A stretch of 64,000 nucleotides of DNA, taken from NCBI GenBank assembly GCA_963785155.1, contig CAWAUB010000004.1, positions 558,001 to 622,000 on the forward strand. The letters run 5' to 3'. Position 1 is the stretch's first letter. Each line of letters opens with the position of its first letter. Positions 17,050-28,408 of the stretch are shown here, piece by piece. Below the pieces are notes generated by a model. It did no database searches, was not told where the DNA came from, and worked only from the letters and a program-made list of their open reading frames with translations. The translations under genes and the position numbers were made by a program. The DNA comes from DASUSH01 sp963785155. GTDB taxonomy: Bacteria > Actinomycetota > Thermoleophilia > Solirubrobacterales > 70-9.

Positions 17050-17730
17050 TGGCGGAGGTGCGACCGACCAATGCGATGACCGGACCCGAGCGCGAGGCGC
17101 TGATCGACAGCATGCGCCCGGAGGACGCGGCGAACGTCCCCGAGCTGCACGACGTCGATGTCCCGGATGACCTGCGCACCGAGATCGAGACGGCGATGGC
17201 GAAGTACCCGCAGATCCGCTCGGCCTCGATCCCGGCCCTGTGGGCGGTCCAGCGGCGCTACGGCTGGTGCTCGCCGGAGGGCATGCGCGAGGCGGCCGCG
17301 GTGATGGGCGTCAACCCCGCCTACCTCGAGTCGGTCGCGACCTTCTACGACCTCTTCGCGACCGAGCCGGTCGGCCGCCACCGGGTCCTCGTCTGCACCA
17401 ACATCGCCTGCTGGATGAACGGCGGCGACGAGCTGCTCGACGCGTTCGAGGGCGCCGCCGGTGACGACGTTGAGTTCCACGTGAGGGGCTTCGAGTGCCT
17501 GGGCGCCTGCGACATCGCCCCGATGGCATCGCTCGACGACGTCTACTACGGCCCGCTCGAGCCGGGCGACGCGGCGACCGCGCTCGACCAGCTGCGCTCC
17601 GGCGAGGACGTCCTGCCCGACAAGAAACTCTCGAGTCGCCCGTTGGCGGGGGGCGACGTGCCACCGGACCCACGGGTCGCCGCCGGAACCGGACGCGAAG
17701 CGGAGGATTCCGGCGGAGGTGTTCCCTCCG

Positions 17731-17738
<8 letters not shown>
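17049..17738 (+). CDS. nuoE: NADH-quinone oxidoreductase subunit E, with repeat-encoded C-terminal tail
   Basis: NuoE is the thioredoxin-like subunit with a [2Fe-2S] cluster (N1a). The ligands are seen in CTNIACWMNGG and ECLGACDIAPM (Cys at about residues 117, 122, 158 and 162). The first 50 residues are a charged extension. The conserved domain ends near residue 195. The last 30 or so residues are low complexity, and the final 18 (GTGREAEDSGGGVPSDA) are encoded by repeat B. NuoJ ends with a similar repeat-encoded GREAE tail. ATG 17049 shares its A with the nuoD TGA; the stop lies inside nuoF. Confidence 0.93.
17681..17730 (+). repeat. Structured boundary repeat, copy B (end of nuoE / start of nuoF)
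   Basis: Hairpin 1 has 8-bp arms CGCCGGAA (17681-17688) and TTCCGGCG (17708-17715) around a C-G pair, a bulged A and the invariant core. A second hairpin follows: CGGAGG (17714-17719) pairs with CCTCCG (17725-17730), loop TGTTC. It contains the nuoF ribosome-binding site (17715-17719) in one arm and ends at the nuoF ATG. The two hairpins compete for bases 17714-17715, so they could act as a switch. It encodes the tail of NuoE. Confidence 0.7.
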
Positions 17739-19040
<1,302 letters not shown>

Positions 19041-19044
<4 letters not shown>

Positions 19045-19103
19045 ATAACGCCGAATCCTCCGCTTCGCGTCCGGTTCGGCTCGATCGGATCTGCATCCGA
19101 TGA
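19041..19103 (+). CDS. 20-residue microprotein ORF between nuoF and nuoG (family with 39191-39253)
   Basis: An ATG overlapping the nuoF stop (ATGA) opens exactly 20 codons, MNNAESSASRPVRLDRICIR, ending in a TGA that overlaps the nuoG ATG. The 20-codon ORF at 39191 has the same length, the same overlaps on both sides and 13 of 20 identical residues (AE-SASRP-RLD). 51 of the 63 nucleotides match. The ORF carries repeat D. Translation through it would unfold the hairpin that hides the nuoG start, so it may serve mainly as a coupler; whether the peptide itself has a role is unknown. No family is known to me. Confidence 0.5.
19050..19101 (+). repeat. Structured boundary repeat, copy D (reverse orientation, nuoF/nuoG)
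   Basis: Hairpin 1: GCCGAA (19050-19055) pairs with TTCGGC (19075-19080), enclosing the complement of the core seen in A-C, with a C-G closing pair and one bulged T. Hairpin 2: ATCGGAT (19084-19090), loop CTGC, ATCCGAT (19095-19101). The nuoG ATG (19100-19102) begins in its 3' arm. No Shine-Dalgarno sequence precedes nuoG. The copy at 39200 has the same two-hairpin layout with a different second stem. Confidence 0.7.
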
Positions 19104-21568
19104 CGCCGAAGCGCGAGCGCGAGGAGATCACCCTCGTCGTCGACGGCGTCGAGGTGAAGGCGCCGGAGGGCGCGATGCTCGTCGACGCTGCCAAGCACGG
19201 CGACGTCGAGATCCCGGTCTTCTGTTACGAGCCGAAGCTCGGCGAGCCGGTCGGCGCCTGCCGGATGTGCCTGGTCGAAATCGAGGGGATCCCGAAGCTG
19301 CAGACCGCCTGCTCGACCCCGGTCCGCGACGGGATGGTCGTCTACACGCGGACCGACCGCGTCGTCTCCGGTCAGGAGGCGGTGGTCGAGTTCCTGCTCG
19401 TCAACCACCCGCTCGACTGCCCTGTCTGCGACAAGGGCGGCGAGTGCCCGCTGCAGGACGTAGCGATGGGCTGGGGCCCGGGCAAGTCGCGGGTGACCGA
19501 CCCGAAGCGCCACTTCCAGAAGCCGATGCCGTTATCGCCGCTGGTGCGGATCGACCGCGAGCGCTGCATCCTCTGTTACCGCTGCGTCCGCTTCAGCCAG
19601 GAGGTCGCGGAGGACGAGCAGTTACAGCTCTTGGACCGCGGCGATCGGACCTTCGTCGGCACCTTCGACGACCGCCCCTACATCGCTCCCTTCCACGGCA
19701 ACATCATCGAGCTCTGCCCGGTCGGGGCGCTCACCTCCGAGGAGTACCGCTTCCGCGCCCGCCCCTGGGACATCGAGGACGCGGGGACGATCTGCACCCT
19801 CTGCCCGAGCCAGTGCAACATCAAGCTGACGATCCGGGACGAGCAGGTGGAGCGGGTGCAGGGCCGCGACAACCTGGAGGTCGACGACGGCTGGCTTTGC
19901 GACAAGGGGCGCTTCGGCTTCGAGATGATCAACTCGCCCGACCGGATCACCGAGCCGATGATCCGCCAGGGCGGTGCCCTGCGCTCGGCGACCTGGACCG
20001 AGGCGATCGAGAAGGCGGCGAACGGGCTGCGCGAGTCGGGTGAACGGACGGCGGCGATCGTCGGCGGGCGGTCGTCGAACGAGGAGGGCTACCTGGCGCA
20101 GCGGATCGTCCGCGGGGCGCTCGGCTCCCCGCACGTCGACAGCCGCCGGGGCGGCGCGGTGCCGGCCGAGACGCTCGCCGCGCTCGGCGACGCCTCGCTC
20201 TCGGTCCCAATTCACGGTCTCGACGGCGCGGACACCGCGCTCGTCGTCGGCTGCGACCCGCTGCACGAGATGCCGATCCTCGACCTGCGGCTGCGCAAGG
20301 CGATCCGCCGCGACGGCCTGCGCGTCTGGATCGCCTCCGACCGGCCGACCTCGCTGGACGGCGGCGCCGAGGAGACGGCCCGTTACGCGCCGCGGGACGG
20401 CGCCCGCTTCCTGACCGAGCTGGCCGCCAGCCTCGCCGGCGACAGCAGCGACGGCTCGGGTGAATACTCGGAGGAGATCGAGAAGGTCACCGACCTCGGC
20501 CGCGAGCGAAACGTCGTCGTCATCTACTCCGAGCGACTGCTGCGCGACGAATCGGCCCCCGAGGTCGCGGATGCCCTCCTCGCTCTCGCCGGTGCGCTGA
20601 AGCTCTCCGACCGCGAGGGCGCCGGACTGCTCGAGATCCCCGAGGAGACGAACGGTCGCGGCCTGCGCGAGGCCGGCTGCATCCCCGGCGCCGGCCCGGG
20701 CTTCTCCGCCGCCGACCCGGGCAAGTCGACGCAGGAGATCCGCGACGCGCTGGAGGAGAAGGAGCTCACCGGCCTGCTCATGCTGGAGTCGAACCCCGTC
20801 CGGGACCACCCGAACGGACCCGCCTGGGGCCGCGCGCTCCAAGCCGCGTCCTTCGTCGTCTCGGTCGCGGCCTTCGAGGACGAGTCGACCAAGCACGCCG
20901 ACGTCATCTTCCCCGCGGAGACCCACGCGGAGAAGGACGGCGTGATGACCCACCCGGACGGCCGACTGCAGAGAGTGCGGGCCAACCTGCCGAACCCGGG
21001 CGAAGTGAGGCCAACGTGGCAGGTGCTTGTCGAGCTATCGGCGGCTCTGGGTCACGAGACCGGATATCAGTCGTACCCGGAGGTCTGGGAGGGGCTTGTA
21101 GGGGAAGTGTCCTTTTACGAAGGACTCGATCTCGACGCGATCGGGGGACTCGGAACGCGCTGGCCGGAAACAGCCGCGTCGACTGTGGGGTCGGTACCCC
21201 GGCGCTTCGCAGGACATCGCGTCGCCTTCTACGGGTCAGACCCCGGCCGTGCCCCGGCGCCGTCGAATAGCGCGCTGCGGCTCGGCACGTACAGGGACCT
21301 CTGGGCCGACGAGATCACGGAGCTCAACCCCGCCCTTCGCTTCCTCACCCCCAAGCAGACCCTCGAGATCGCGGTCTCGGATGGGGAGAAGCTTGGGCTC
21401 GAAGACGGCGACCAGGTCGTCGTCTCGTCCAACGGGGATTCGGTTGAGGCCAAGGTCGCGCTGCGGGAGCGGCTCCGACCCGGCGGTGTCTTCTTGATCG
21501 AGGGTCTCAAGGAGCAGAACGCAAACCTGCTCGCCGGCGCTGTGACCGTTGAGGTGGAGAAGAAGTGA
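19100..21568 (+). CDS. nuoG: NADH-quinone oxidoreductase subunit G
   Basis: This 822-aa subunit carries an iron-sulfur chain. The N-terminal [2Fe-2S] ferredoxin domain has FCYEPKLGEPVGACRMCLVEI and QTACSTPV; then come the H/C cluster motif HPLDCPVCDKGGECPLQD and the [4Fe-4S] site CILCYRCVRFSQE. The next segment, CTLCPSQCN..WLCDKGRFG, is the N7-type cluster of the molybdopterin-oxidoreductase-like domain, which fills the rest of the protein. The ATG has no ribosome-binding site and sits in hairpin 2 of repeat D, so its translation probably depends on the upstream 20-codon ORF. The stop overlaps nuoH (GTGA). Confidence 0.94.
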   Translation: MTPKREREEITLVVDGVEVKAPEGAMLVDAAKHGDVEIPVFCYEPKLGEPVGACRMCLVEIEGIPKLQTACSTPVRDGMVVYTRTDRVVSGQEAVVEFLLVNHPLDCPVCDKGGECPLQDVAMGWGPGKSRVTDPKRHFQKPMPLSPLVRIDRERCILCYRCVRFSQEVAEDEQLQLLDRGDRTFVGTFDDRPYIAPFHGNIIELCPVGALTSEEYRFRARPWDIEDAGTICTLCPSQCNIKLTIRDEQVERVQGRDNLEVDDGWLCDKGRFGFEMINSPDRITEPMIRQGGALRSATWTEAIEKAANGLRESGERTAAIVGGRSSNEEGYLAQRIVRGALGSPHVDSRRGGAVPAETLAALGDASLSVPIHGLDGADTALVVGCDPLHEMPILDLRLRKAIRRDGLRVWIASDRPTSLDGGAEETARYAPRDGARFLTELAASLAGDSSDGSGEYSEEIEKVTDLGRERNVVVIYSERLLRDESAPEVADALLALAGALKLSDREGAGLLEIPEETNGRGLREAGCIPGAGPGFSAADPGKSTQEIRDALEEKELTGLLMLESNPVRDHPNGPAWGRALQAASFVVSVAAFEDESTKHADVIFPAETHAEKDGVMTHPDGRLQRVRANLPNPGEVRPTWQVLVELSAALGHETGYQSYPEVWEGLVGEVSFYEGLDLDAIGGLGTRWPETAASTVGSVPRRFAGHRVAFYGSDPGRAPAPSNSALRLGTYRDLWADEITELNPALRFLTPKQTLEIAVSDGEKLGLEDGDQVVVSSNGDSVEAKVALRERLRPGGVFLIEGLKEQNANLLAGAVTVEVEKK

Positions 21569-22567
21569 TCCCGCTGATCGCCGAGGTCGACTACTTCCAG
21601 GGCACCCTGCTGCTGATCGTCAAGTCGATCATCATCTTCCTCTTCATCATGGCCATCGTGCCGGTGCTGACCGTGGTCGAGCGCAAGGTCCTCGCCCGCT
21701 TCCAGCACCGCTACGGCCCAAACCGGATCGGGCCCTTCGGGCTGCTGCAGCCGCTCGCCGATGCCGCGAAGCTGCTCGGCAAGGAGTCCTACCGGCCGAA
21801 GAACGCACAGCACCTGCTCTGGGCGCTCGGCCCGCTGCTCGTCGTCTTCTCCGGCGATCGCGACGATCGCGATCCTGCCGTTCGGCAACGTCGAGGACGG
21901 GATCGGCCTCTACGGGATCGACGTCTCGATCGGGGTCCTCTACTTCTTCGCCTTCAGCTCCTTCGCCTTCTACGGCCTGCTGCTCGGCGGCTGGGCGTCG
22001 GGCTCGAAGTACAGCTTCCTCGGCGCGATGCGCTCGGCCGCGCAGCTGATCTCCTACGAGATCTCGATGGGCCTCGCTCTGCTCGGCGTCGTGATGATGG
22101 CCGGCTCGCTGTCGCTCACCTCGATCGTCGACGCGCAGGGGGAGATCTGGTACGTCATCCCCCAGATCCTCGGCTTCATCATCTTCATGGTCGCCGGGTT
22201 CGCCGAGGCATCACGGGTGCCATTTGACCTCCCGGAGGCCGACGCCGAGCTCGTCGCCGGCTACCAGACCGAGTACGGCGGCATGCGCTTCGGCTCGTTC
22301 ATGCTCGCCGAGTACATCGAGATGTTCGTGATCTCGGGCATCGCCGTCACCTTCTTCCTCGGCGGCTGGCAGGGGCCGGGACCGCCGGTGCTCGACCCGG
22401 TCTGGTTCGTCTTCAAGACCCTCTGCCTCGTCTTCTTCTTCTTCTGGATTCGTGCGACCCTTCCGCGGCTGCGCTACGACCAGCTGATGAGCCTAGGGTG
22501 GAAGGTGATGCTTCCGCTGGCGACCCTGAACGTGCTGATCACGGCGGTATTGGTGGTGGTCTGGTGA
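21565..22567 (+). CDS. nuoH: NADH-quinone oxidoreductase subunit H, frame broken by one extra base
   Basis: This quinone-site membrane subunit has about eight helices. The first frame encodes VVERKVLARFQHRYGPNRIGPFGLLQPLADAAKLLGKE, the NuoH signature. The second frame carries SEISMGL-like YEISMGLALLG, GFAEASRVPFDLPEADAELVAGYQTEYGGMRFG and the C-terminal helices. The switch is +1 near 21855: dropping one base from CCGG restores LLVVFSAIATIAILPFG. The corrected length is 333 aa, normal. GTG 21565 overlaps the nuoG stop, and nuoI starts on its stop. Probably a sequence error or a recent lesion; it may also be called as two ORFs. Confidence 0.9.
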
Positions 22568-23124
22568 GCGAGAACGGCTCCCCCAAGGAGTTCCCATATC
22601 TGCCCGATCAGTCCGTGATCGAGGTGCAGCGCGGGCCCGAGCCCGGCGGTGCCGGCGGTGCGTACCGGGCATTCGGGGAGACGCTGCGCGGCATGAAGAC
22701 GACCTTCTCGCGGATCATCGAGGGTCCGGTCACCGTCCAGTACCCGGAGGAAAAGACCCCTGTCTACCCGCGCTTTCGCGGCCGCCACAAGCTCCACCGA
22801 TTCGAGGACACCGGCTTGGAGAAATGCGTCGGCTGCTCGCTCTGCGCCGCCGCCTGCCCGGCCGACTGCATCCGCGTCGTCGCCAAGGAAAACGACCCCG
22901 AGAACCGGATTTCCGCCGGCGAGCGCCATGCCGAGATCTACGAGATCAACCTCAGCCGCTGCATCTTCTGCGGCTACTGCGAGGTCGCGTGCCCATTCGA
23001 CGCGATCACGATGGGCCACGAGTACGAGATGGCCGACTACAACCGCTCCGACCTGATCTTTACGAAGGAGATGCTCCTCGCCGAGCCGATCGAGCGGGTC
23101 CCACTGCGCCGCGAGGGCGAGTAG
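22564..23124 (+). CDS. nuoI: NADH-quinone oxidoreductase subunit I
   Basis: This 186-aa ferredoxin-like subunit has two [4Fe-4S] clusters (N6a, N6b): CVGCSLCAAACPADC and CIFCGYCEVACPFDA. The segment RFRGRHKLHRFEDTGLEKC before the first cluster is typical. GTG 22564 overlaps the nuoH stop (GTGA). It is the last gene of the first nuo block; nuoJ is about 22 kb further on, whereas in most genomes it follows directly. Confidence 0.95.
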   Translation: MSENGSPKEFPYLPDQSVIEVQRGPEPGGAGGAYRAFGETLRGMKTTFSRIIEGPVTVQYPEEKTPVYPRFRGRHKLHRFEDTGLEKCVGCSLCAAACPADCIRVVAKENDPENRISAGERHAEIYEINLSRCIFCGYCEVACPFDAITMGHEYEMADYNRSDLIFTKEMLLAEPIERVPLRREGE

Positions 23125-23151
23125 CGCCCCCTTCCGATACGGATCCGTTAC

Positions 23152-24324
23152 ATGCGGGGCGTAGCGTCCCGCCGCGTGGCATTGAGGATGACCAAAATCG
23201 TCTCAGCGGCCCTCCTCCTGGTGCTGCTCGCGGCGTTCACCCTGGCGCACGGCGACTCCGCCGCGCCGGCCGAGCGGGACAGCCTCGAGTTCCCGCTCCA
23301 GCTCGAGCTCGACGACGCGGCCGCCGAGCTCGGCATCCCCGCAGCGAGCGCCGCGGTTGTCGACGACGGGCAGATTGTCTGGTCCGGGGTGACCGGAGTG
23401 AAGACCCTCGGCGGCGAACCGGTTGTGCCCTCGACGCAGTTCGTCACCGCCAGCTCAGGTAAGAGCGTCGTCGCCGCGATCGTCTTCCGCCTCGTCGATG
23501 AGGACCGGCTCGCGCTCGGCGATCGGGTCTCCAGATACCTGCCCGACCTGGATGGCGCCCGGCGGATCAGGATCCGCGAACTGCTCGAACACTCGAGCGG
23601 GCTTCCTGACTATCTGAACTCCCGGGAGGTCAACGACCTCTTCTACGACGACCCGCAGCGCGAGTGGAACCGCGACGAGGTCCTCGACGCGATCCACCGC
23701 CTGCGCTTCCGGCCGGGCAGCCGGGTCAGCTACTCGAACACCAACTACATCGCCCTCGGCGGAGTGATCGAGGAGATCACGGGAGATCGCTTCGAGACGG
23801 TGTTCCAGCGCGAGGTGGGCGTGCCGCTGGAGCTGACCGAATCGAGCTGGCTCTACGACCCAACGCTCTTCGACACCGGCGCCCACCCGTACTACGAGCG
23901 CCGCGGAAAGCCGCCGCTCGATGGATGGCGGAAGGGCTTCGTCTCGACCGACTACACCGGCGACGTCTGGACCGACGGCGGTCTCGCGACGACCGGCGCG
24001 GACCTCGCGACGTTCGCGAACGAGCTGGTCGCCGGCGACCTGGTCTCACCTGCGAGCCGGCGGGCGATGACCGACTTCCGCGAGGAGGGCTACGGCCGCG
24101 GCGTCTTCCGCTATCGCTTCGACGGCGACACGATCATCGGCCACGACGGCCTCTACGGCGGCTTCTCGGCTCAGCACTGGACCGATCCGCGCAGCGGGCT
24201 CACGGTGGCGGTCCTCGCCAACCTCGAAACGCGTTCCTACAGCGACGACTCCTCGTGGTTGATCTGGAAGCGGCTCTACCGGATGGCGGTCAGTGGGGAG
24301 GGAACTCCAAGATCTCCCTGGTAA
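23152..24324 (+). CDS. Secreted serine hydrolase, beta-lactamase class C / DD-peptidase family
   Basis: This protein of about 390 aa with an N-terminal signal peptide (VSAALLLVLLAAFTLA) acts outside the membrane. The family's catalytic motifs are visible: S-x-x-K as SSGK (TASSGKSVVA, about residue 103), Y-x-N as YSN (about 187) and H-x-G as GHDG (about 331). Substrates range from D-amino-acid peptides to esters, and none can be assigned. The start may be ATG 23152 or ATG 23188 (MTKIVSAALL); neither has a good ribosome-binding site. The 3' end overlaps the convergent hydrolase by 35 nt. Confidence 0.78.
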   Translation: MRGVASRRVALRMTKIVSAALLLVLLAAFTLAHGDSAAPAERDSLEFPLQLELDDAAAELGIPAASAAVVDDGQIVWSGVTGVKTLGGEPVVPSTQFVTASSGKSVVAAIVFRLVDEDRLALGDRVSRYLPDLDGARRIRIRELLEHSSGLPDYLNSREVNDLFYDDPQREWNRDEVLDAIHRLRFRPGSRVSYSNTNYIALGGVIEEITGDRFETVFQREVGVPLELTESSWLYDPTLFDTGAHPYYERRGKPPLDGWRKGFVSTDYTGDVWTDGGLATTGADLATFANELVAGDLVSPASRRAMTDFREEGYGRGVFRYRFDGDTIIGHDGLYGGFSAQHWTDPRSGLTVAVLANLETRSYSDDSSWLIWKRLYRMAVSGEGTPRSPW

Positions 24325-25075
24325 GGAGGTCGGGGTCGTCGAAGAACGGCGTGTGGCCCAGGCCCGGGAGCGGCTTCAGCTCGGCGCCGGGGATCGCGCG
24401 CTCCCACCGCGGGCCCTGGCGCGGAAAGAGGAGTGCGTCGCGGGAGCCCCAGAGGACGAGGACGGGGCAATCGATCTGGTGCAGGTTCTCGGGCCGGTGG
24501 CTGAAGAGCCAATCGACCGCGGGGAGGAACGCCGGCGCCTCGGCGCCCATTCGAAAGGTTTCGATCGCGTCCTCGGCGCTCACCGCCCAGGCGCGGCCGA
24601 AGTAGGGATAGAGCGAGATCGTCCGCCCGACCGGGTTGCTCAGGACGAACGGGACGATGGGAGCCAGCATCTCCCCCTGGCGGCGGCCCATCCGCATCGT
24701 CGCGGCCGAGTAGGCGGCCTCGCGATCCGTGTGCATTCCCGCCGGCGAGATCGCGACCACGGAGGAGGCGCGTCCGCGCCGGGCGAGCTCGCAGGCGATC
24801 CACCCGCCCATCGAGTTGCCGGCAATCTGGGGGCGCTCCCAGCCCACGTCGTCGAGCGCCGCCTCGACCGCGTCCGTCAGCGCCGGCACGCTCGCCTCGT
24901 TCCCCGGCAGGGGCGCCGAGCGGCCGAAGCCCGGCAGGTCGATCCCGAGCACGTCGCGCTGAGCCTCGAGCGCCGGCAGCATCCTGTGAAAGGCCCGCCA
25001 GCTCGAGCCGAGGCCGTGGATCAGGAGCAGCTGATCGCCGGCGCCTCCGCGATGGTGATCGAGCCCGCCGCTCAT
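24290..25075 (-). CDS. Alpha/beta hydrolase, partner of the monooxygenase
   Basis: This 261-aa cytoplasmic alpha/beta hydrolase has the oxyanion region LLLIHGLGSSWRAF, nucleophile elbow GNSMGG (Ser), acid WGSRDALL (Asp) and His in GLGHTPFF. The ATG at 25075 overlaps the stop of the upstream monooxygenase gene (ATGA), so the two are made together. A Baeyer-Villiger enzyme turns a ketone into an ester or lactone, and this hydrolase would open it; that pathway pairing is inference from context. An open frame extends to 25282 inside the monooxygenase but has no support. Confidence 0.8.
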   Translation of the reverse strand: MSGGLDHHRGGAGDQLLLIHGLGSSWRAFHRMLPALEAQRDVLGIDLPGFGRSAPLPGNEASVPALTDAVEAALDDVGWERPQIAGNSMGGWIACELARRGRASSVVAISPAGMHTDREAAYSAATMRMGRRQGEMLAPIVPFVLSNPVGRTISLYPYFGRAWAVSAEDAIETFRMGAEAPAFLPAVDWLFSHRPENLHQIDCPVLVLWGSRDALLFPRQGPRWERAIPGAELKPLPGLGHTPFFDDPDLLTREILEFPPH

Positions 25076-26538
25076 CCGCTGCGCACGACCTCGAACTCGG
25101 CGAGGTCGGGGCGACGGGTCCGGCGGCGATACTCGAGCTGGAGCAGAGGCCAGTTGTTCGTCACCTTGCCCGACTCCGTGCGGTACCAGCTCGTGCAGCC
25201 CGCCGTCCAGACAGAGTCCTCCAGGGCGTCCTGGATCTCGGCGTTGAAGGCGCTCTGGACCTCCGGGCGCACGTCGATCCACGACGCACCGGTCCGCTCG
25301 AGCGCACGAACCGATTCGAGCACGTAGGCGATCTGGCTTTCGAGCATGAAGACGATCGAGCCCGCGCCCAGGTTCGTATTGGGCCCGTAGAGGATGAACA
25401 TGTTTGGGAAACCGCTCACGGTCAGCCCGAGGTGGGCCTCGGCCCCGTCCCGCCAGGCCTCGTTCAGGTCGCGGCCCGCCACGCCGCGGATCGCCATCGG
25501 TGCGAGGAAATCGTTGGCCGCGAACCCGGTTCCGAGCACGAGGACGTCGGCTCCGTGTTCGGCACCGTCCTCCGTGACCACTCCGCCGCGCGAAATCTCA
25601 CGAATGGGCTCGGTGACGACGGAGACGTTGGGCCGGCTCAGCGCCGGCAGCCAGTCGTTCGAGATCAGCACGCGCTTGCAGCCCGCCGGATAGTCGGGGA
25701 TCAGCTTCTCGCGAAGCGCCGCGTCCGGCACCTCCTTCTTCAGCCGGCGGCGATAGTCCATCTCGTACAGCCGGCGGATCGGGGTGAGGCGGGTGAAGAC
25801 CAGGATCGCGTACTCGAACTTCAGGAACGCCCAGGCGCGGCTCAGCGACTGGATCTGTGGCAGGCGCCGAAACAGCTCGCGCTCCCGTGGGCGGTAGGGA
25901 CGGTCGGGCTTCGGAACCACGTAATTGGGCGAGCGCTGGAAGAGGGTCATCCGGCTGGCGAGTGGAGCCACCTCCGGCACGAACTGGACCGCGCTCGCAC
26001 CTGCTCCGATCACGGCGACGTCGCGGCCCTCGATCGGGACGTCGTGGTTCCACCGGCCTGAGTGGAAGACGTCTCCCTCGAAGTCCTCGAGCCCCGGGAT
26101 CGACGGTGTCTGGGGTCGGGAAAGCTGCCCGGTCGCCGAAACGAGGACGTCGGCCACGATCTCCTCGCCGGCTGTGGTGAGGACCCGCCACACGCCGGCC
26201 GCCTCGTCGAAGTCGGCCCGCTCGACCTCGGTGCCGAGGCGTAGGTGTGACCCGAGGCCGTACTTCTCGGCGCAACCCTCGAGGTAGGCGAGAATCTCAT
26301 CGCGGGCGGGGTAGCGCCGCGACCAGTCGTGCTTCGGCTCGAAGGAGAACGAGTAGAGGTGCGAGGGGACGTCGCAGGTCAGGCCCGGGTAGGAGTTGTC
26401 CCGCCAGACCCCGCCGACCCGGTCCGCCTTTTCGACGATCGTGAATGAGTCGTGGCCGGCCTGCCGCAGCCGGATCCCAAGCCCCAGCCCCCCGAAGCCG
26501 GCGCCGATGATGCAGACGGACGGGCGCGTGCCGCTCAT
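25072..26538 (-). CDS. FAD-dependent Baeyer-Villiger-type monooxygenase
   Basis: This 488-aa flavoprotein inserts oxygen next to a carbonyl using NADPH and O2. The FAD site is IIGAGFGGLGLGIRL (residues about 10-24), the NADPH site VIGAGASAVQ (about 175), and the Baeyer-Villiger fingerprint F-x-G-x-x-x-H-x-x-x-W is seen exactly in FEGDVFHSGRW (about 152). The length is normal for type I enzymes of the CHMO/HAPMO group. The ATG at 26538 is preceded by a TATCCT box ending 8 nt away, suggesting a leaderless transcript; it diverges from a TetR gene that may control it. Confidence 0.88.
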   Translation of the reverse strand: MSGTRPSVCIIGAGFGGLGLGIRLRQAGHDSFTIVEKADRVGGVWRDNSYPGLTCDVPSHLYSFSFEPKHDWSRRYPARDEILAYLEGCAEKYGLGSHLRLGTEVERADFDEAAGVWRVLTTAGEEIVADVLVSATGQLSRPQTPSIPGLEDFEGDVFHSGRWNHDVPIEGRDVAVIGAGASAVQFVPEVAPLASRMTLFQRSPNYVVPKPDRPYRPRERELFRRLPQIQSLSRAWAFLKFEYAILVFTRLTPIRRLYEMDYRRRLKKEVPDAALREKLIPDYPAGCKRVLISNDWLPALSRPNVSVVTEPIREISRGGVVTEDGAEHGADVLVLGTGFAANDFLAPMAIRGVAGRDLNEAWRDGAEAHLGLTVSGFPNMFILYGPNTNLGAGSIVFMLESQIAYVLESVRALERTGASWIDVRPEVQSAFNAEIQDALEDSVWTAGCTSWYRTESGKVTNNWPLLQLEYRRRTRRPDLAEFEVVRSG

Positions 26539-26546
26539 CGGGCGAG

Positions 26547-26552
26547 AGGATA
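26547..26552 (-). promoter_or_regulatory. Predicted -10 box (TATCCT) of the monooxygenase gene
   Basis: On the minus strand TATCCT ends 8 nt before the monooxygenase ATG, with no ribosome-binding site between. The divergent TetR gene has its own box at 26610-26615. The 86-nt spacer should therefore hold two back-to-back promoters and possibly the TetR operator, though no clear palindrome is seen. Confidence 0.4.
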
Positions 26553-26609
26553 GTCAGGGCAACCTGCGTGCAGCCTGGACTGTTTCTGGCGGATCGCGCC
26601 GCGGACGCG

Positions 26610-26615
26610 TAGTGT
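26610..26615 (+). promoter_or_regulatory. Predicted -10 box (TAGTGT) of the TetR gene
   Basis: TAGTGT ends 9 nt before the ATG at 26625. There is no Shine-Dalgarno sequence, so a leaderless mRNA is likely. The spacing matches nuoA, nuoJ and others in this window. Confidence 0.35.
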
Positions 26616-26624
26616 TGGCGAGCG

Positions 26625-27244
26625 ATGGAGGCGAAGACGACGGCGCCGAAGCGGCGCACACAGGCGGAGCGGCGCGCGCGGACGCAGGCGGCGCTTCTCG
26701 ACGCGACGATCGAGTGCCTCGTCGACTACGGCTACGCCGGGACGACGACGGGGCGGATCGTCGAGCGGGCGGGAGTGTCGCGCGGCGCCCAGGTGCACCA
26801 CTACCCGACCAAGGCGCAGTTGGTGGCCGAGGCCGTCCGCCATCTCGCGTCCCGACGGCTCACCGAATTCTTCGAGGACGTGGCGACGGCCGTCCCACCG
26901 GGCCGCGACCGGATCGCCCAGCTCCTCGACCGCGTCTGGGCGATCCACCTGAGCCCGCTCTTCGCCGCTTCGATGGAGCTGATCGTCGCCGCCCGGACCG
27001 ATCCCGAGCTGCGCGAGCGGATGGTCGACGTCGAGCGCGACGTCACCGCCTCCATCTCGACAGCGCTCGCCGGCCTCTTCCCCGACCTCGCCGCCGACCG
27101 CGAGTTCCGCGAGTCGATCGAGACGGAGCTGGCCGCCGCCCGCGGCATGGCCGTCCTCAGCTGGGTCACCCCAGAGGCGGAGGTTGAGGCCCGCTGGGTC
27201 GGAGTGAAGGCCCGCCTCCTGCTGATACTCGAGGACGCGGCCGC

Positions 27245-27248
<4 letters not shown>
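26625..27248 (+). CDS. TetR-family transcriptional regulator
   Basis: This 207-aa protein has the N-terminal helix-turn-helix LLDATIECLVDYGYAGTTTGRIVERAGVSRGAQVHHYPTKAQLV (about residues 24-67), typical of TetR. The C-terminal ligand domain is generic. It diverges from the Baeyer-Villiger monooxygenase operon and is the natural candidate regulator of it, or of the convergent acyl-CoA dehydrogenase genes. The stop shares CTAG with the acyl-CoA dehydrogenase stop. Confidence 0.88.

Positions 27249-28407
<1,159 letters not shown>

Positions 28408-28408
<1 letters not shown>

Noticed and set aside
19622..20953. 443-codon minus-strand frame inside nuoG
   Set aside because: Antisense to a clear NuoG; no start signal and no recognisable sequence.
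25680..25710. TCGCGAAGCGCCGCGTCCGG inside the monooxygenase gene resembles the repeat
   Set aside because: It encodes conserved protein sequence, the order is different and no stem encloses it.
26595..26612. GCCGCGGACGCGTAG upstream of the TetR gene resembles the boundary-repeat core
   Set aside because: Only eight bases match and there is no closing stem or GCGAAGC.
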